Assembly: GCA_002411015.1 (NCBI GenBank)
Contig: DHPY01000104.1
Location: 1 to 39,661 of the forward strand
Length of the DNA stretch: 39,661 bases
Source of the DNA: Armatimonadetes bacterium UBA5352
GTDB lineage: Bacteria > Armatimonadota > Zipacnadia > Zipacnadales > UBA5352
Direction: 5' to 3'
Below the pieces are notes generated by a model. That model made no database searches. It was given only the letters and a program-made list of their open reading frames with translations, and had not been told where the DNA came from. Below, in pieces: positions 8,069-15,979 of this stretch. How positions within the stretch are numbered: the first letter of the stretch is position 1; each line of letters opens with the position of its first letter. Both the position numbers and the translations under genes were made by a program.

Positions 8069-9880
8069 CTATCCGCCATCTGCGGCAAGCCGGTCGGTGA
8101 TGTATATCAGCAGCGCGTTGGCGACTCGGCGCTCGGCGCCGTCGCTCGGGCCATTGATCAGGCGGCCGTCCGCGACAAACGTGGTTGAGCCGCCTCCGTC
8201 GAGGTTCATCGCGTCTCGCGCGCCGAGCTTGATCATGGTGGAGGCCAGTTCGTCGAGCGTCATCCCGCAGCGCTGGCCGTTTCCGTCTACGACCACCAGC
8301 AAGAGCCGACCGGCGGCGGTGATCCCGATTGCCGTCCGCGGCGCGACACCCGCGTAGACGTCCGGGCGGAAGCGTTCGGGCGAGGCCGTTATGTGTTTCT
8401 GACCATCCTTCACCAACCGAGGTCCGCCACCGATGGCCTGCGCCAGAGCCGGCCAGCGCGGGGTCGTTGCCAGATCCACTGTGACCGCGCAGCCCACCTC
8501 AACGAGATCGAGGCTCGCAGCCATCCTCCCGATGCCCGAGAGCACAAAGCCGCGGGGAGGTATAGCGGCGGACATGCCATCGCAGATCTTCGCGGTCACG
8601 ACACCCGAGGCATCGACGACCAGCCTTGTACGGCCTGCGGCGCCTTCGACCGTGGAGCCCCAATGGCGGTTGAAGAGGACGAGCGTGTCGGTCTCCTCGT
8701 GGCCCCGATTGATCGCGGACAACTGCTGCCATCCATGGCCGGCGAAGGTAACGCGTGCGTCGAAAGAGAGCCGGTCCATAAGCAGCTTCCCATCCTGCGT
8801 GATCCCAAGAACAGTCCGACCGTCGTAGGGATCACGGACCCACTCGCCGTTGATCACGAGCATCCCGAGCGGCGCACCGTTCTGGGCGAAGTAGCCCCCG
8901 TTGACGCCGCCCCACGCTCCGCTCTGACGGACGATCTGGGTAAGGGGTGCGCGCCCGTTGAGTGCGCCGGCCGCCAGCGCCGGACGGACCTCGATCGCTG
9001 TGCAGCGCGGGTCCACATCCATCACGTGCACGCGAACAGGCCCGCGAGGCGTGGTGAAGTTGCGTGACTCCAGCACTCCCGCGGCCGCCGGGAGAGGGCG
9101 GACGGGCTGAAGCGGTGGCTCCGGAGCAGCAGGCTCGGCGGAACGCAGGAGGTCCACCACAATTCTTGGCGGATCTGGCAGCGAGAAGACCTCGGGAGGC
9201 GCGGGCGAACGGTGCACGATCTCGATGCGCGTGCTCCCGCTGCCGGTCGGCCCCTGTCTGATCTGCTCGACGAGTTCATCCTCGGGGCGCACGAGGCGCA
9301 CGGCAGAGGCCATCTGGCTGCCAGGTGACGCCGGCAACTCAAGCGTCAGCAGACCATCCTGCAAGGTCCAGCGCACACCCGTGGGGCGCTCGACATCAAG
9401 CACGATGCGCACGCGATCCTCGTGGCGCCCCTCGCGGATGTCAAGCACGCTTGAGCCGGGACCGCTAAGCGCCCACACCGTAGCCTCACCATCGCGCTGC
9501 ACCGTGCTCCGCAACTCGAACGTGCCCTCAACCATCGCGAGTGGCACGAACAGCGTGTCGTCACGCAGTTCCGGCGCGACCTGCGCACTTTGCATCAAAC
9601 CGTCTACCGAGTACGCGGTCGCGCCAGCGCGCACGAGGATGGTGTGCCCAAACCCGCGCACCGTCCACGGTGCGCCACCCTCCGGTGGCACAACACTGAT
9701 GCCAAGGCATTCGTTCAGAGCTTGCGCGGATAGCAGCACGTTCTGCCCGTCGTCACAGGCGGCGGCGCCTGGATCAAGCGGATGGCCGTTCACGATCACC
9801 GTGCATGTGCCGGCCGCCTGTGCGGCTGCGGAGCCGGCGAGGGCGAGTGCGACGATTGCTGCGGGTATCAGCCGGTTCAT
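8069..9880 (-). CDS. Secreted phosphodiester glycosidase (NAGPA-type) with copper-amine-oxidase-N-like and AMIN domains
   Basis: 603 residues with a signal peptide at 1-22 (hydrophobic core AAIVALALAGSAAAQ). Residues 25-130 resemble the copper amine oxidase N-terminal-like fold of cell-wall proteins (VIVNGHPLDP..., VPLAMVEGTFEL). Residues 145-250 form an AMIN-like beta domain (DRVRIVLDVERPTG, PPRIVVDLLRS), which usually binds peptidoglycan or the envelope. The C-terminal half is the phosphodiester-glycosidase domain (NAGPA/DUF2233) with VNGGYF at 326-331 and NLDGGGSTTF near the end. The family hydrolyses alpha-N-acetylglucosaminyl phosphodiesters; in bacteria it is thought to act on envelope polymers. 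Its ATG lies 7 bases after the dihydroorotase stop, so the two are probably co-transcribed. Substrate is unknown. Confidence 0.85.
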   Translation of the reverse strand: MNRLIPAAIVALALAGSAAAQAAGTCTVIVNGHPLDPGAAACDDGQNVLLSAQALNECLGISVVPPEGGAPWTVRGFGHTILVRAGATAYSVDGLMQSAQVAPELRDDTLFVPLAMVEGTFELRSTVQRDGEATVWALSGPGSSVLDIREGRHEDRVRIVLDVERPTGVRWTLQDGLLTLELPASPGSQMASAVRLVRPEDELVEQIRQGPTGSGSTRIEIVHRSPAPPEVFSLPDPPRIVVDLLRSAEPAAPEPPLQPVRPLPAAAGVLESRNFTTPRGPVRVHVMDVDPRCTAIEVRPALAAGALNGRAPLTQIVRQSGAWGGVNGGYFAQNGAPLGMLVINGEWVRDPYDGRTVLGITQDGKLLMDRLSFDARVTFAGHGWQQLSAINRGHEETDTLVLFNRHWGSTVEGAAGRTRLVVDASGVVTAKICDGMSAAIPPRGFVLSGIGRMAASLDLVEVGCAVTVDLATTPRWPALAQAIGGGPRLVKDGQKHITASPERFRPDVYAGVAPRTAIGITAAGRLLLVVVDGNGQRCGMTLDELASTMIKLGARDAMNLDGGGSTTFVADGRLINGPSDGAERRVANALLIYITDRLAADGG

Positions 9881-9887
9881 CGATGCC

Positions 9888-11207
9888 TCAGTTCAGCCCC
9901 GAAGGGCGCAGTGGTGCGAAGCTGCCGTCGGAGTAGACGATCGAGCCTCCTGCAATGATCGTGCTGACGGTGCCGGGAAGGTCCATTCCATCGAAGGGGG
10001 TATTGCGTCCGCAAGACGAGAACTGCTCGGCGTCCACCTGCCATCGCCCATCCGGGTCAAAGACGAGCAGGTCCGCCGGTGCGCCGACATCCAGGCGCCC
10101 CTGAGGGAGATTCAGCCGCGCCGCCGGGGCAGAGGTCAGGGTCACGAGCACCTCCGGCAGCGACATGCCGGCCTCCTCGCACAGGGCCATCAAGGTGACA
10201 GAGAGCGCCGTCTCCAGCCCGACGATCCCGAACGGAGCATGTGCCAGGCCCGCGGCCTTCTCTTCGGGTGTGTGCGGAGCGTGGTCGGTGGCCACGATGC
10301 CGACGATGCCGTCGCGCACCGCGGCCAGCAACGCTTGCCGATCCGCCTCGGTCCGCAGCGGCGGGTTCATCTTCGCGTCTGCGCCATGCTCGCGAATCGC
10401 CTCATGCGTAAGCGCAAGGTAGTGCGGGGCGGTCTCGGCCGTCGGCCCCTCGCGCCAGTCGCGCAGCAACTCAACGCCCGCGGCCGTGGAGAGGTGCGCA
10501 ACATGAAGCGGCGGGAGCCCGGGCCCGTCCCACGCCTCACGCCACTGCTCGAGCGCCCGGACCTCGGTCTCCGGGTGCTGCCCGGGCACTCCCAGTTCGC
10601 GCGATAGCGCGCCATCGTGCATCACACCGCCGGCCGAGAGCGCCTCGTCCTCGGCATGAGCGATGAAGACCAGCCCGAGTTCCGCGCAGCGCCGCAGCGC
10701 CTCACGGCGCTGAGCGAGTGTGCGCAGCATGAACGCATCGTCGCTGATAGCCGCGCAGCCCGCATCGCGCAGTGCGGCGAAGTCCGTCAGCGTCTCGCGA
10801 TCGTTAGCGCGTGTCGCCGCGCCGACCACGCCCACCCGGCACCACGCTGACTGGCTTATCTGGGCGCGGATCTCCCCCACGTTCCGCGCGGAGTCGGGCG
10901 CAGGGGTGGTGTTGGGCATCGCGCAGACGGTCGTGAAGCCGCCATGGACGGCCGCGCGCGTCCCGCTTTCTATCGTCTCCTTCTTCTCAGCGCCGGGCTC
11001 GCGCAGATGCACATGCAGGTCCACGAGCCCGGGGCAAACGACCTTGCCGACGGCGTCTATCACCTGTGCGCCATCCGCGCGCGGGAGGCCATCGCCAATC
11101 GCAGCGATGCGGCCTCCGCTGATCAGGAGATCCCCGGACAGATCGCGGCCGGTTCCGGGGCAGATCAGGCGGCCCGAACGAATTAGGAGATCGGCCGACT
11201 GCGCCAT
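9888..11207 (-). CDS. pyrC: Dihydroorotase
   Basis: 439 residues from ATG 11207. GTG 11219 would add four residues but has no separate ribosome-binding site, whereas AGAGG lies 11 bases before the ATG. The enzyme cyclises N-carbamoyl-aspartate to dihydroorotate in pyrimidine synthesis. The metal-binding DLHVHLREPG near residue 60 and ATDHAPHTPEEKAAG near residue 305 match class I bacterial dihydroorotases of the amidohydrolase superfamily. HVAHLSTAAGVELL supplies another metal-ligand region, and MPNTTPAPD lies in the substrate segment. It is preceded by a hairpin (11232-11261) and followed within 7 bases by the secreted glycosidase gene. No carB, pyrB or pyrD is visible nearby; pyrG is two genes upstream. 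Confidence 0.95.
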   Translation of the reverse strand: MAQSADLLIRSGRLICPGTGRDLSGDLLISGGRIAAIGDGLPRADGAQVIDAVGKVVCPGLVDLHVHLREPGAEKKETIESGTRAAVHGGFTTVCAMPNTTPAPDSARNVGEIRAQISQSAWCRVGVVGAATRANDRETLTDFAALRDAGCAAISDDAFMLRTLAQRREALRRCAELGLVFIAHAEDEALSAGGVMHDGALSRELGVPGQHPETEVRALEQWREAWDGPGLPPLHVAHLSTAAGVELLRDWREGPTAETAPHYLALTHEAIREHGADAKMNPPLRTEADRQALLAAVRDGIVGIVATDHAPHTPEEKAAGLAHAPFGIVGLETALSVTLMALCEEAGMSLPEVLVTLTSAPAARLNLPQGRLDVGAPADLLVFDPDGRWQVDAEQFSSCGRNTPFDGMDLPGTVSTIIAGGSIVYSDGSFAPLRPSGLN

Positions 11208-11231
11208 CGCGCTCAGCACCTCTCACAAACG

Positions 11232-11261
11232 CAGAAGGCCTTCCGGCAGGAAGGCCTTCTG
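11232..11261 (-). terminator. Perfect 11-bp hairpin between the PKD protein gene and pyrC
   Basis: CAGAAGGCCTT (11232-11242) and AAGGCCTTCTG (11251-11261) pair perfectly around an 8-base loop. It starts 27 bases after the stop codon of the PKD-protein gene on the same strand, a usual place for a terminator. Only CGTTTGTG follows on the minus strand, so the U-tract is poor; it may be a weak terminator or a transcript-stabilising stem. Confidence 0.6.
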
Positions 11262-11287
11262 TAGCGCTCAGATCTGCACGGGATCGT

Positions 11288-12388
11288 TCATTCAGTCACC
11301 TTGACGTTGAGCCGATCGATGCGGCTGACCTTCCTGCCGTTCGCGTCGGAGACAGTCAGGGTGACGGTGTAGTAGCCCGGCGTCACGAAGGTCCAGGTGG
11401 TCTCGGCACCGTAGCCCTCGCCCTGTATGCCATCAATGTCATCGAAGTCCCAGGCGTAGGTCGCGTTGGCGCCGGCGGGCTGCGGCGCGGCTCTGAACTC
11501 GGTCTCGACATCCACCTTCGTGGTGATATTGGGTCCCGCATCCGCCACGAGCGGCTGCGGCTCGTAGCCAAGCGTGAGGTCGCCGATCCAGAAGGTCTCC
11601 TCCACGTTGCCGAAGAGCGCAATCTGCTCGATCTTCCCACCGGTCACGTCAACGGCGCCCTTGAACTGGTCGAGCCCGACGACTATCTCCACCCAGTCCT
11701 CGATGATCTCGGGGTAATCGGCGATATCTATCGCGCCGGAGTCTATCGCGCCGAGGTCAGTCACGATCAGCGCACGAAGTTGCTCGATCTTTGCGGGAGG
11801 CTCCGGGGCAGCCATTGGCCCCATCATTCCCGGCTCCATCATCCCGGGATCCATCATCGCGGGGTCCATCATTGCCGGATCCATCATCGCGGGGTCCATC
11901 CCCGGAGGCATCATCCCGGGCTCCATGGGGTAGGCGCCGGGAGGGAATGCGCCGGGATCCACGCCAGGCGGCATCATCCCGGGCTGCCAACCCGGAGGCA
12001 TCATCCCAGGGTCCATCATGCCTGGATCCATAGGCATATCGCCGGGGAAGCCTCCAGGCATACCGGGCTGCACGGGCGCGGGCTCATTGATCTTCACAAC
12101 GAGCTTCAGGTAACCGCCCTCTGGGTTGCTGAGGAACTGGCCGGCGTCCTGCGGATTGCTGAGGATAAGCCGGCCGCCGGCGAAGAAGCCGGTGGTCTCG
12201 ACCTTGAGCGCCTTGTCTTCGAGGTACTCCTCTTCTTCATCAAGCTCGATCGTGCCGGAGCCCCAGCTGCCAAGCTTAACATCTTTGAGGCTGCCGGAGT
12301 ACACCGGCAGTCGGCAGTCCTGAGCGCAGGCGACGGTCGCAATGCCGATCATCAGTATAGCTGCGAGTACATATGCCGCCATTCGCAT
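11288..12388 (-). CDS. Secreted Met-Pro-rich protein with a C-terminal PKD domain
   Basis: 366 residues from ATG 12388, with AGGGGTGAT upstream; GTG 12400 would add four residues. A signal peptide (MAAYVLAAILMIGIATVACAQ) is followed by a beta-rich region. An 83-residue block then contains 24 methionines, mostly in MMDP/MMPP units (residues 110-192). A second beta-rich segment ends FWIGDLTLGYE, and a PKD domain covers about 278-366 with TYAWDFDD and YYTVTLTVSDANG. The flanking beta segments may be two halves of one sandwich domain, with the Met-rich block as a long loop; this is inference. PKD domains mediate protein or carbohydrate contacts outside the cell. Met-rich motifs can bind Cu(I), but no copper genes are nearby. 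No known family fits the whole chain. Confidence 0.8.
   Translation of the reverse strand: MRMAAYVLAAILMIGIATVACAQDCRLPVYSGSLKDVKLGSWGSGTIELDEEEEYLEDKALKVETTGFFAGGRLILSNPQDAGQFLSNPEGGYLKLVVKINEPAPVQPGMPGGFPGDMPMDPGMMDPGMMPPGWQPGMMPPGVDPGAFPPGAYPMEPGMMPPGMDPAMMDPAMMDPAMMDPGMMEPGMMGPMAAPEPPAKIEQLRALIVTDLGAIDSGAIDIADYPEIIEDWVEIVVGLDQFKGAVDVTGGKIEQIALFGNVEETFWIGDLTLGYEPQPLVADAGPNITTKVDVETEFRAAPQPAGANATYAWDFDDIDGIQGEGYGAETTWTFVTPGYYTVTLTVSDANGRKVSRIDRLNVKVTE
11826..11900. repeat. 15-base coding repeat for MMDP(A/G) units
   Basis: Inside the Met-rich protein gene, a 15-base unit (five codons) repeats about five times. A 23-base stretch starting GGATCCATCATCGCGGGG occurs at 11848-11870 and again at 11878-11900, exactly 30 bases apart. 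The identity at DNA level indicates recent duplication or slippage rather than old protein-level repetition. Less regular units continue to about 12066. Confidence 0.8.
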
Positions 12389-12464
12389 CAAGGTGATCAC
12401 CCCTGAGCATTACCGCGCGAGCCCCGCCCGCACGGTTGACTGCGGTTGACTCACTTCTGCTGCC

Positions 12465-12493
12465 ATTCTACCCCTGCGCCGAGATTCCTGCAA
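12465..12493 (-). promoter_or_regulatory. Candidate sigma-70 promoter for the PKD-protein gene
   Basis: On the minus strand TTGCAG (12493-12488) is separated by 17 bases from TAGAAT (12470-12465), about 75 bases before the ATG at 12388 and just after pyrG ends. The -10 element matches consensus at 5 of 6 positions, the -35 only at its TTG. The leader also carries two copies of the same nine bases (complement of CGGTTGACT, 12433-12441 and 12443-12451). Confidence 0.4.
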
Positions 12494-12520
12494 GGGCTGG
12501 TTTGTGGTAGCGAGCGCCTC

Positions 12521-14176
12521 TCACTCCGCCTCCGGAGCCTCAGCATCCGGAGCCTCAGCCTCGGTGCGGCCGGCCAGGTGCTCAAGCGCGGCGGCGATGA
12601 AGCCGGCGAACAACGGATGGGCGCGGTTCGGCCGCGACTTAAACTCCGGGTGGAACTGGCAGGCGATGAAGAACGGGTGGTCGGGTAGCTCAATGATCTC
12701 CACGAGGTCGCCCTCGGGCGAGGTTCCTGAGATGACCAGACCGTTCGCCGTCAACTGCTCGCGGTACTCATTGTTGACCTCAAGCCGGTGCCGATGGCGC
12801 TCGGAGATGTCCAGTGCGCCATACAGCCGCGCGGCGAGTGAGCCCTCCTGAAGCGTGCATGGGTACGCCCCCAGCCGCATCGTGCCGCCAAGCTCGGTGA
12901 TGTACTCCTGCTCCTTGAGGTACACGATCACCGGGTGCGGGGTGTCGCTCTTGAACTCACGGGAGTCAGCGTTCTCCAGTCCGCAAACGCTGCGGACGAA
13001 CTCGATCACTGCCGTCTGCAGGCCGAGACACAGGCCGAGGTAGGGGATATTGCTCTCGCGGGCATACCGGATGGCTTCGATCTTCCCCTGAATGCCTCGG
13101 TCTCCGAACCCGCCGGGTACGATTACGCCGTGAACGTCACTGAGGTAGGCCTCTGCCCCATCGCGTTCGATCGATTCCGAGTCAACATACTTGATCTTCA
13201 CCCGAGCGACGTTGGCGATCCCGCCGTGCATAAGCGCCTCGGTCACCGACAGGTAGGCATCCTGCAGGTCCATGTACTTGCCGACCATGGCGATGGTGAC
13301 TTCCGAGGTCGGATGGGCGTAGCGGTCGCAGATCTCCTGCCATTCCGACAGGTCCGGCTCGCGCAGAGGGAGATCGAGTGCCTTGCAGACGATATCCGCG
13401 ACCTTCTGCCGCTCGAGAGCCAGCGGGATATGGTAGAGGGACTCCTTGACGTCCACGCAGGAGACAACACTCTCCACAGGAACATCGCAGAAAAGTGAGA
13501 GCTTGCGGCGGACCTCCTTCGGGAGCTCCCGTGCAGCGCGCACGATGAGGATGTCCGGCTGGATGCCGATCGAGCGCAGCTCCGCGACCGAGTGCTGAGA
13601 CGGCTTGGTCTTCAGTTCGCCGATGGTGTCGAGGTACGGGACGAGCGTTACGTGCATGTAGCAGGCGTTCTCGCGGCCCTCCTCGATGCGCATCTGGCGG
13701 ATCGCCTCGTAGAACGGCTGGCCCTCGATGTCGCCGACGGTGCCGCCGATCTCCACTATGCAGACTTCCGCCTCGTACGCATTCGCGCACTTGCGGATCC
13801 GGCTCTTGATCTCATCGGTGATGTGCGGAATGACCTGGACCGTCTGCCCGAGGTAGTAGTCGCCATCTCGCTCCTTGACGATGACCGAGCCGTAGATCTG
13901 GCCGGTAGTGACATTGGAGAGCTGGCTGAGGGGCTCGTCCACGAAGCGCTCGTAGTGCCCAAGATCGAGGTCAGTCTCGGCCCCGTCATCGGTGACGAAG
14001 ACCTCACCGTGCTGGAATGGGTTCATAAGTCCCGCGTCCACATTGATGTACGGGTCGATCTTCAGGATGGCGATCCGAAAGCCCCTGGCCTTCAGCAGCC
14101 GCCCGAGCGACGCGGAGGTGATCCCCTTGCCGATCCCTGAGACCACGCCACCGGTTACGAAGCAGTACTTGGTCAT
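12521..14176 (-). CDS. pyrG: CTP synthase
   Basis: 551 residues; ATG 14176 with GGAGAT upstream. The enzyme makes CTP from UTP, ATP and glutamine. The N-terminal amidoligase domain begins MTKYCFVTGGVVSGIGKGI (P-loop-like) and has DPYINVDAGLMNPFQHGEV and EIGGTVGDIEG. The glutaminase domain has VPGGFGDRG, YLGLCLGLQ with the nucleophilic Cys, and a late HPEF segment. Length is about the family norm plus a short acidic tail of repeating AEAPDAEAPEAE, which is not part of the catalytic fold. A hairpin (14210-14234) lies between this gene and the upstream coiled-coil gene, so pyrG may have its own promoter or leader control. Confidence 0.98.
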   Translation of the reverse strand: MTKYCFVTGGVVSGIGKGITSASLGRLLKARGFRIAILKIDPYINVDAGLMNPFQHGEVFVTDDGAETDLDLGHYERFVDEPLSQLSNVTTGQIYGSVIVKERDGDYYLGQTVQVIPHITDEIKSRIRKCANAYEAEVCIVEIGGTVGDIEGQPFYEAIRQMRIEEGRENACYMHVTLVPYLDTIGELKTKPSQHSVAELRSIGIQPDILIVRAARELPKEVRRKLSLFCDVPVESVVSCVDVKESLYHIPLALERQKVADIVCKALDLPLREPDLSEWQEICDRYAHPTSEVTIAMVGKYMDLQDAYLSVTEALMHGGIANVARVKIKYVDSESIERDGAEAYLSDVHGVIVPGGFGDRGIQGKIEAIRYARESNIPYLGLCLGLQTAVIEFVRSVCGLENADSREFKSDTPHPVIVYLKEQEYITELGGTMRLGAYPCTLQEGSLAARLYGALDISERHRHRLEVNNEYREQLTANGLVISGTSPEGDLVEIIELPDHPFFIACQFHPEFKSRPNRAHPLFAGFIAAALEHLAGRTEAEAPDAEAPEAE

Positions 14177-14209
14177 ACGCGATCTCCATCTCCAATCTGC
14201 AACTCATCG

Positions 14210-14234
14210 GGGCGGCCTCTGGCAGGCCGCCCCG
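14210..14234 (-). terminator. 10-bp GC hairpin just upstream of pyrG
   Basis: GGGGCGGCCT (14210-14219) and AGGCCGCCCC (14225-14234) form a perfect stem with a 5-base loop. It lies 27 bases after the stop of the coiled-coil gene and about 33 bases before the pyrG start, both on the minus strand. No U-tract follows on that strand. It is either a terminator for the upstream gene or a structure in the pyrG leader. Confidence 0.5.
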
Positions 14235-14261
14235 TTTGCTGATAGCTGATCGTGTGGCCTG

Positions 14262-14957
14262 CTACTGGTCGCCAGGTGGTGGTTGGTCCATGGGGCAGTC
14301 CACCGGGAGGTCCGCCACATCGCCCTCGGCAGGCCCTTCCACGGCCGTCTGATCATGCGCGCAGGGTACCGCCAGTTCCCTGTCAACCAGCGGCGTGTCC
14401 AGCGGCGTCTCCGCGGGCTCCATCGTACGGTCGGATCCCCGTTCGATCACGCACTCGCCCGAAGCCTCCGCCTGATCTCCCTCGGGTGCTCCCTCAACAG
14501 CGCTGCGTGCATGCGCGCAGGGGAAGGTCTCCTCCTTCGGGACCTCCGGTCGAATGTCCATGTCGCCGGCGGCGGAGACATCAATGTCTTCGTCGGCAAC
14601 CACGGGCGTATCATCGATGACGGCCACCTCATGCGGCCGGACCTCGGTCTTGCGGCGCTTGATCTCTGTAATCTCAAGCTCCATCCGGTCGATGCTGGCC
14701 GCGATCATGTCGATCCGCTCGCAGTCCTTGAGCAGATCGCGATTCTGCACCTTGCCGCGCCGGTGGAGCGTGTAGACCTTCGCGCCCATCTCAACAAGCA
14801 CATCCTCACGCTCGCGCGCCATCTCGCGTATCTTGTTGCGCCGGTCGGTGATGGCGTTGACCTCTTCCCACCACTCGCTCACCGCGCTGGTTGTCCTCTT
14901 CGCCCACTGCGAGACGCTGTCGTTCGCCGACTTGATCTGATCGCCGATTCCTGCCAT
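14262..14957 (-). CDS. Coiled-coil protein with duplicated PCAH...AVEG motif, unknown function
   Basis: 231 residues from ATG 14957 (AGGAGG 11 bases upstream); ATG 14966 and 14990 are alternatives. No signal peptide or membrane segment is seen. About residues 5-105 are strongly helical and charged (ITDRRNKIREMAREREDVL, MELEITEIKRRK), fitting a coiled coil. From about 110 the chain is acidic and Pro-rich, probably disordered. It carries two copies of a 16-residue unit, PCAHARSAVEGAPEGD and PCAHDQTAVEGPAEGD, identical at 11 positions, each with a Cys and a His. The paired C/H motifs might bind metal or a partner, but this is speculation. No family was recognised. It lies between the radical SAM gene and pyrG in the minus-strand run. 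Confidence 0.7.
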   Translation of the reverse strand: MAGIGDQIKSANDSVSQWAKRTTSAVSEWWEEVNAITDRRNKIREMAREREDVLVEMGAKVYTLHRRGKVQNRDLLKDCERIDMIAASIDRMELEITEIKRRKTEVRPHEVAVIDDTPVVADEDIDVSAAGDMDIRPEVPKEETFPCAHARSAVEGAPEGDQAEASGECVIERGSDRTMEPAETPLDTPLVDRELAVPCAHDQTAVEGPAEGDVADLPVDCPMDQPPPGDQ

Positions 14958-15049
14958 CTTCCTCATCTCCTCCTGGCCCTTGTATGGCATCTCTGGCCGG
15001 GTCAGAGGACCCGCCTCTCCAGATCGCTCTGTGGTGCCCTCGACTCACC

Positions 15050-15973
15050 TCAGACTGGCCGCGATCTCTCATCCAGCCGGTGCAGCCCCGCGTCCAGTGC
15101 CGCCTGCACGGCCGCCCTGTGCTCCTCGCGGGTGATCCGCCGCGGAAGCTCCGCGAATTCGTTCGCGCGGTAGCATGGCCGGTACTGCGCCATCACGTTG
15201 ACGTACGTGTCGCGGCTCAGTGACGCGATGAACCGCATGACCTCAGGCGTGCCCGCGAGGCCCTCCGGCATCACGAGGTGCCGCACCAGCAGCCCCCGAC
15301 TCGCCACTCCATCGTCGCCAGTCTGCAGATCGCCGACCTGCCGGTGCATCTCCCGGATCGCCGTCCGCATCACCTGCGGATAGTCGGCCGCCCCCGACAG
15401 CCTCCCCGCGACCTCCGGGTCGGCATACTTCGCGTCCGGCATGTAGATGTCCACGACGCCGTCGAGCAACTCCAGCGTCGCCAACGCGTCATAGCCGCCG
15501 GTATTGTACACCAGCGGCATGCGCAGGCCCAGATCGATGGCCGGACCGAGTGCCGCGAGTATCTGCGGGACCACATGCGACGGTGACACGAAGTTGATGT
15601 TGTGGCAGCCGCGTCGCTGCAGCCCTACCATCATATTCGCAAGCTCAACCGCGGACACCTCTCTGCCTTCACGCCCGTGGCTGATCTCGTAGTTCTGGCA
15701 GAAGACGCAGCCAAGGTTGCATCCGGCGAAGAAGATCGTCCCGGAGCCGCCGGTGCCCACGAGCGGCCGCTCTTCACCGAAATGCGGCGCGGCGGAGCAG
15801 ACGCGCGCGAGCGTCCCGCCTCCGCAGAAGCAGCCGCGCTCCTGGCCGCGTGGCACGCCGCACTCGCGCGGGCAGACGCTGCACTCGTCGAGCAGCGTCA
15901 GCGCCTGCTCGGCCCGCCGGGCAAGCTCGCCGCTCTCATGCAGCGCCAGGTACGACGGCGCGGGAACAGCCAT
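15050..15973 (-). CDS. Radical SAM protein, PflX-like (COG1313)
   Basis: 307 residues; ATG 15973 overlaps the surE end region and has GGAG nine bases upstream. The 4Fe-4S/SAM motif is CNLGCVFCQNYEIS (CxxxCxxC) at about residues 90-103. An extra N-terminal cysteine cluster, CSVCPRECGVPRGQERGCFC (about residues 32-51), is typical of COG1313 proteins, homologues of pyruvate-formate-lyase activating enzymes. VYNTGGYDALATLELL and DIYMPDAKYAD are also characteristic of this group. The substrate is unknown. A related radical SAM group partners AMMECR1 and MEMO; an AMMECR1 protein is encoded at 7419-7994 in the same transcription direction, but the two genes are not adjacent. It starts 6 bases after the surE stop, so the pair is probably an operon. 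Confidence 0.87.
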   Translation of the reverse strand: MAVPAPSYLALHESGELARRAEQALTLLDECSVCPRECGVPRGQERGCFCGGGTLARVCSAAPHFGEERPLVGTGGSGTIFFAGCNLGCVFCQNYEISHGREGREVSAVELANMMVGLQRRGCHNINFVSPSHVVPQILAALGPAIDLGLRMPLVYNTGGYDALATLELLDGVVDIYMPDAKYADPEVAGRLSGAADYPQVMRTAIREMHRQVGDLQTGDDGVASRGLLVRHLVMPEGLAGTPEVMRFIASLSRDTYVNVMAQYRPCYRANEFAELPRRITREEHRAAVQAALDAGLHRLDERSRPV

Positions 15974-15979
15974 CGCCGG

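Noticed and set aside
9225..10607. 460-residue plus-strand open frame
   Set aside because: Antisense to pyrC and the secreted glycosidase; typical long mirror frame in GC-rich DNA.
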